Shown here: positions 60,518 through 64,000 of the stretch, piece by piece
Layout: every line of letters starts with the position of its first letter
Position numbering within the stretch: the stretch's first letter is position 1
DNA from: Gracilimonas sp965227215
Lineage (GTDB): Bacteria > Bacteroidota > Rhodothermia > Balneolales > Balneolaceae
Length of the DNA: 64,000 nucleotides
NCBI GenBank assembly: GCA_965227215.1
Contig: OZ245729.1
Span: forward strand, 2,790,001-2,854,000
Direction of reading: 5' to 3'
Program-made: the position numbers and the translations under genes
The notes under the pieces: generated by a model
The model's input: the letters and a program-made list of their open reading frames with translations, nothing else
What the model was told of the DNA's origin: nothing
Databases searched by the model: none

Positions 60518-62869
60518 GTGATAAAGGACAAAAATAAAGCATTAACGAGTTCAGAAGTTGAGCAACTCTTTGAAGATGGAAGCATTATAATTTTTAAATG
60601 CGCCCCTACTTTAGAATATCCCTCAACTTTTGTAAGTGGTAATGTTGAAAAGATTTTAGGTTTTTCAACAGATTATTTCTTTTCCAATCCCAAATCCTGG
60701 TCCAGTCGCATACATCCGGATGATAAAGAAACCGTTGCAAAAAGGTTTCACCGGGTTCTCGAAAAAGGAGGCTCCGCAATAAATGAATACCGGTTCAAAA
60801 GAAAAGACGGGCGTACTATCTGGCTACGAGATGAAATTAAATTGTTGTATGACGATGCTGGTGAACCATCTTCCATATTGGGGACTTCTTTTGAAATTAC
60901 GGACAGAAAAATTTCAGAGCTGGAAGCTCAACGAGAAATCGAGTGCGAATTAAGAAACAGGCTTAATTTCCAGAATGCACTTTCATTGTGTTCAAATCTA
61001 TTGGTTGATGCTTCCGAGATAAGTGTATTTGATGAGGTGCTGGAAATACTGCAGCGAACAACTGGCTCGGACAGGGTTTACTTTTTTACAAATGAAATTA
61101 CGCCACAGGGAGAACTGCTTGTGAGTCAGAAGTATGAAGCCTGTGCAGAAGGAGTAGAGCCGGAGATTGATAACCCGGAGCTCCAGAGTATTCCCTATAT
61201 GGAGTTTCCATTCTTTTACCGGAGTCTTTCATCAAACAATATCGTAAATGAGCCTATTGAAGATTTACCTTCTCCTGAACGAGAACTTATGGAATTGCAG
61301 GGTATCTCTTCGGTTTTGCTGTTACCGGTTTTCCAGGGGGAAGATTGGTTTGGATTCATAGGGTTCGACTCGCTTGGAGAAGCCCGATCATGGGAGCAGT
61401 ATGAACTGTTGACTCTGAGGACAACAGTAGAAATGATGGGGAATTTCCTGAAGCGTATTTCCATGAAAGAAAAACTGATTGAGCAAAGAAATTTTACGCA
61501 GCAGATTCTGGATAACCTGCCCAGTATTCTTACTGTTGTAGATAGAAAAATGAATTTAGTTCTCTGGAATAAAACCGGGGAAAAACTGACAGGCTATTCC
61601 GCTGATGAGATAAAAAATATGTCGGCATTCGACTTTGTTCCCAAAGAAGATCATAAAGAACTGATTAGGGCTATCAAGAAAATACTGGCAAATAATACAG
61701 CGGGTCAAGAAGTGAATGTGCAGCACAAAAGAGGTAAGGTAAGTCCTTACTTTTGGAGAGGGAATATCATTGAGATGGATGGCAAGGATGTGTTTCTGCT
61801 TGTTGGGTTAAATATCAGCAAGCAGAAAGAAATGGAGAAAGAGCTAATTGAAGAGAAAAGATTTGTTGACGCAATTATTGACGGGTTGCCAGGCACATTT
61901 TTTATGCTCGATGAAAACCTGAATTTGGTGAGAGCTAACAAAAATCTGGCCCAGGATTTAGGTTATTCGGTGGAGGAACTATTAGATAAAAGAATCCTGG
62001 ATTACTATTCTGAAGAAAGTAAAAACCTGTTAAACAAAAAGTTAAAAGAAATTTACAAGCATGGTAAAGTAAACCTGGAGTCAAACCCCATAGCAAAAGA
62101 TGGCCAAAAACTATCCCGAAATGTAAATGCAGTTTTGTTTGAGCGAGAGGGTGAAACTTTTATAATCGGAACCGGCCAGGATATAAGTGATTTGAAGAAG
62201 AGGGAACGAGAACTGAGGGCGAGTATACAAGAGAAGGAAGTTTTGCTTCAGGAAATTCATCATCGTGTTAAGAACAACCTTGCTGTTATTTCCGGTTTAC
62301 TCGAGCTACAGGTTTACGAATATTCTGACCCAACCTATGTGAGGCTGATTCAGGAAAGCCAGATGCGTATCCAGACGATGGCTATGATTCATGAAAAATT
62401 GTATCAGTCAGAAAGCCTGAGTAGAATCTTTATCCACGAGTATATTGATGATCTTATTGATCAAATAAGAAGCAGCATTACAATCGGAAATACTGAGATT
62501 AGTGTAAGTACTGAAATCGAAGAAGTTGAGTTGAATATAAATCAGGCTATTCCATTTGCACTGGCTTTAAATGAGATTATTTCGAATTCACTTGAACATG
62601 CCTTTAATGGGAAAGAGAAGGGAAAGGTTATGGTAAAACTGGAAGAGCGAGAGGGGGTTATTTACAGCACCATTAAAGATGATGGGATTGGGTTTTCTTC
62701 AATGGATGATATGAGCTCATTAAATTCATTGGGTATGACCTTAATTAAATCCTTACTTCAACAAATTGGTGCTGAGTGGACATCAAGTGGTAAGGATGGA
62801 GTCTCCTATCAGATAAAATTCAAGAAAGACATGGACAAAGGCTCAAGCAGTACGCTCGATATTGTTTGA
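60518..62869 (+). CDS. PAS/GAF sensor histidine kinase, HisKA_2 type
   Basis: A 783-residue soluble kinase without membrane segments. Domains: PAS-PAC (about 20-130, with FKRKDGRTIWLRDEIKLLYD), GAF (about 155-315), a second PAS (about 325-440), a third PAS (about 450-560), then HisKA_2 with LLQEIHHRVKNNLAVIS (phosphorylated His582) and a HATPase with NEIISNSLEHAF and DDGIGF. HisKA_2/HWE-like kinases often work with stand-alone receivers or PhyR-type regulators. No regulator gene is adjacent; the receiver-only protein at 20.6 kb is the only single-domain receiver in the window. GTG at 60518 is the start. Confidence 0.92.
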   Translation: MIKDKNKALTSSEVEQLFEDGSIIIFKCAPTLEYPSTFVSGNVEKILGFSTDYFFSNPKSWSSRIHPDDKETVAKRFHRVLEKGGSAINEYRFKRKDGRTIWLRDEIKLLYDDAGEPSSILGTSFEITDRKISELEAQREIECELRNRLNFQNALSLCSNLLVDASEISVFDEVLEILQRTTGSDRVYFFTNEITPQGELLVSQKYEACAEGVEPEIDNPELQSIPYMEFPFFYRSLSSNNIVNEPIEDLPSPERELMELQGISSVLLLPVFQGEDWFGFIGFDSLGEARSWEQYELLTLRTTVEMMGNFLKRISMKEKLIEQRNFTQQILDNLPSILTVVDRKMNLVLWNKTGEKLTGYSADEIKNMSAFDFVPKEDHKELIRAIKKILANNTAGQEVNVQHKRGKVSPYFWRGNIIEMDGKDVFLLVGLNISKQKEMEKELIEEKRFVDAIIDGLPGTFFMLDENLNLVRANKNLAQDLGYSVEELLDKRILDYYSEESKNLLNKKLKEIYKHGKVNLESNPIAKDGQKLSRNVNAVLFEREGETFIIGTGQDISDLKKRERELRASIQEKEVLLQEIHHRVKNNLAVISGLLELQVYEYSDPTYVRLIQESQMRIQTMAMIHEKLYQSESLSRIFIHEYIDDLIDQIRSSITIGNTEISVSTEIEEVELNINQAIPFALALNEIISNSLEHAFNGKEKGKVMVKLEEREGVIYSTIKDDGIGFSSMDDMSSLNSLGMTLIKSLLQQIGAEWTSSGKDGVSYQIKFKKDMDKGSSSTLDIV

Positions 62870-63007
62870 GCTGATTAAGATTTATTTATAGGGCTTCAAG
62901 AACAGGCCATTTTTATTGAATTCAAATTCGCCTTCCAAAGGCAACACTTTCTACTACATTAATTATTTTTGATTTAGCGATTTCATAATGGGTTTTCCGG
63001 GTTAAAA

Positions 63008-63074
63008 TGTGGATAACTATGTGGGAAAGTTGTGGGAAAATTGATGATTTTTTTGTTGACAATCGTGTGGGGTT
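63008..63074 (+). repeat. Cluster of DnaA-box-like TGTGG repeats
   Basis: TGTGGATAA at 63008-63016 is an exact DnaA box (complement TTATCCACA). TGTGGGAAA at 63020 and TGTGGGAAA at 63031 follow at 12- and 11-base steps, and TGTGGGGTT at 63066, all in the same direction. Confidence 0.5.
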
Positions 63075-63131
63075 TATGCTAATTAACTAGTGAACTAAAG
63101 TCATCAAAAGTACTACGGTATAATTGATGGA

Positions 63132-63158
63132 AAGGCCGAAATTAAAGTCCGCGGCCTT
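63132..63158 (+). terminator. Weak hairpin, possible terminator
   Basis: A 7-bp GC-rich stem, a 13-base loop and a broken T-tract (TTGTTTCTTT). It might end the kinase transcript 260 bases after its stop, or a short RNA started near 63060. Confidence 0.4.
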
Positions 63159-63225
63159 GTTTCTTTAAGATTTCAAACCGAAAGATTATGGAAAAGTGTT
63201 CCGGGCGATTTTTTTATGTGCAAGC

Positions 63226-63699
63226 TCATTCGGTAAATTCTTTTACAAATGCTCTGCTTCCGGTGATGTAAATATCTTTCCTGCCTTTTACCATTTCAGC
63301 CAAAAACTCAGCAGCTTCTTCATAATTGATGTAAAGATCACCAATGGTAATATTATTGAAGTAATTATCACCATAGATTTCCACGCCTGCACTTCTTACA
63401 ACAATTTTTTGAATATCATTGAAAGTGAGTTTTTTTGAGATAATACCATTTTGAAAAATCCCTTCACGATTAAATACAATATTAAAACGGTGATAGGTAG
63501 GTAGCTGGATTGCAATTATAACTATGGCCAGTGTGCAAACAGCAGATAGGATGACTTTAAACACAAAGGGTTCATTGGTGCCTACCACAAAAAGCTGTAC
63601 CAATACATATCCGCAAATAAACATAGATAGCGGCCCTAATGTGTACAAGGAGAGAAGTAACCATTTTCTTGGCCTTACTATTACCTCTTTCTTCATCAT
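63226..63699 (-). CDS. Small two-helix membrane protein with PH-like C-terminal domain
   Basis: A 157-residue protein that I do not recognise. Two membrane helices lie at about 12-36 and 44-63. The rest (about 70-150) alternates strands such as RFNIVFNREGIFQNG and KIVVRSAGVEIYG, ending in a helix, in the way of bacterial PH-like domains attached to membrane anchors. Likely an inner-membrane protein of unknown function. The 264 bases upstream are very AT-rich. Confidence 0.65.
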   Translation of the reverse strand: MMKKEVIVRPRKWLLLSLYTLGPLSMFICGYVLVQLFVVGTNEPFVFKVILSAVCTLAIVIIAIQLPTYHRFNIVFNREGIFQNGIISKKLTFNDIQKIVVRSAGVEIYGDNYFNNITIGDLYINYEEAAEFLAEMVKGRKDIYITGSRAFVKEFTE

Positions 63700-63963
63700 T
63701 GCTGTCCCATTTTGAAAAACCCATGTATTTATTCGATAAATATATAATAAATATATTTTTAAAAGACCATCAAAAATTTTTATAACCGGAAAGAGAGAGG
63801 CTTATTGGAGTTTATTGTAAAGCCACCAATTCAGAAACACTAGTGTTTCGTCATTCTAAGTAAAATATCAAGGCTATTACAACAGTAGGTTATTTTTTAG
63901 TAGATTGGTCGGATATAACATGGTGTACCGTTTAAAATCAACTCTAACAAAACACCAACTGTG

Positions 63964-64000
63964 ATGAAGGGTGCCTTTGGATTGCTATTTGCTACTCTTG
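63964..64000 (+). CDS. Start of a secreted or membrane protein cut by the window edge
   Basis: Only 12 codons are present: MKGAFGLLFATL. Lys followed by a hydrophobic stretch looks like a signal peptide. ATG overlaps GTG at 63961. Nothing more can be said. Confidence 0.35.
   Translation, partial: MKGAFGLLFATL

Larger units (their letters stand above)
62870..63225. other. Intergenic region with TGTGG direct repeats and a small hairpin
   Basis: 356 bases between convergent genes. It holds a cluster of DnaA-box-like repeats (63008-63074), a TTGACA at 63055-63060 and a 7-bp hairpin AAGGCCG/CGGCCTT (63132-63138 with 63152-63158) followed by a T-rich stretch. No ORF is credible here. Confidence 0.5.

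Noticed and set aside
1..64000. tRNA, rRNA, CRISPR, insertion sequence or prophage
   Set aside because: No clover-leaf ends with CCA/TTCGA-type loops, regular spaced repeats, transposase motifs or structural phage genes were seen; the DUF1353 gene alone is not enough.

Overview
The window looks like chromosomal DNA of a marine or halotolerant member of the Bacteroidota / Rhodothermota-Balneolota group (Balneolaceae-like; inference). The signs are: a carboxypeptidase-regulatory plus plug TonB receptor paired with a lipoprotein, a short group-1 sigma factor of about 284 residues without the large N-terminal region, Reg_prop/Y_Y_Y and 7TMR-DISM sensor kinases, FadL-like barrels, many lipoproteins, start codons that often lack a Shine-Dalgarno sequence, moderate GC, and a fused E1/E2-type 2-oxoglutarate dehydrogenase. 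I see no rRNA, tRNA, CRISPR array, insertion sequence or prophage. This is mostly housekeeping and envelope genes, with a few accessory insertions.

Layout. 1-8.4 kb: truncated kgd-type 2-oxoglutarate dehydrogenase (minus), then oligoendopeptidase F, a GAF / degenerate GGDEF protein, phosphopentomutase and the primary sigma factor. 8.4-15.1 kb: a periplasmic-propeller histidine kinase and NarL-type regulator, followed by a Tyr-rich/Ser-Arg-rich lipoprotein and a FadL-like barrel. 15.1-20.3 kb (minus): CorA, an OmpA lipoprotein and a YbbA/YbbP-type ABC exporter. 20.6-26.0 kb (plus): single-domain response regulator, membrane-anchored helical-repeat protein, GT2 polysaccharide synthase, YaiO-like barrel, TesA-like esterase and a PIG-L deacetylase. 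This reads as a polysaccharide synthesis/export and modification locus. 26.1-28.1 kb (minus): three overlapping envelope genes (SGNH lipoprotein, membrane protein, SIMPL protein). 28.4-32.9 kb: TonB receptor plus SGNH lipoprotein.

33.1-34.9 kb: grpE-dnaJ. 34.9-40.1 kb: YbjQ, an RRM protein, purE and purK, with purK and purE separated by two opposite-strand outer-membrane genes. 40.3-43.0 kb: prfA and pckA. 43.3-46.7 kb: an ECF sigma factor and a transmembrane Ser/Thr kinase with TPRs. 47-49.4 kb: agmatine deiminase and an M28 peptidase. 49.5-54.3 kb (minus): hybrid histidine kinase, fatty-acid desaturase and a saccharopine-dehydrogenase-like reductase. 54.4-60.4 kb: two cold-shock genes with a shared leader/promoter block, a two-lobed aspartyl protease with PDZ, an S10 carboxypeptidase, a DUF1353 protein, an S1/P1 nuclease and a VOC protein. 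60.5-64 kb: a PAS/GAF HisKA_2 kinase, a region with DnaA-box-like repeats, a small membrane protein and the first codons of a secreted protein.

Best leads for something undescribed: the regulator / helical-repeat / GT2 / YaiO cassette between a TesA-like gene and the YbbAP-like exporter; the barrel pair splitting purK from purE; a palindrome shared by the TonB-receptor and pckA upstream regions; the shared cold-shock leader; a strong terminator with no gene in front of it at 46.9 kb; and the TGTGG-repeat cluster at 63.0 kb. Functional statements come from recognising families by eye; no search was run.
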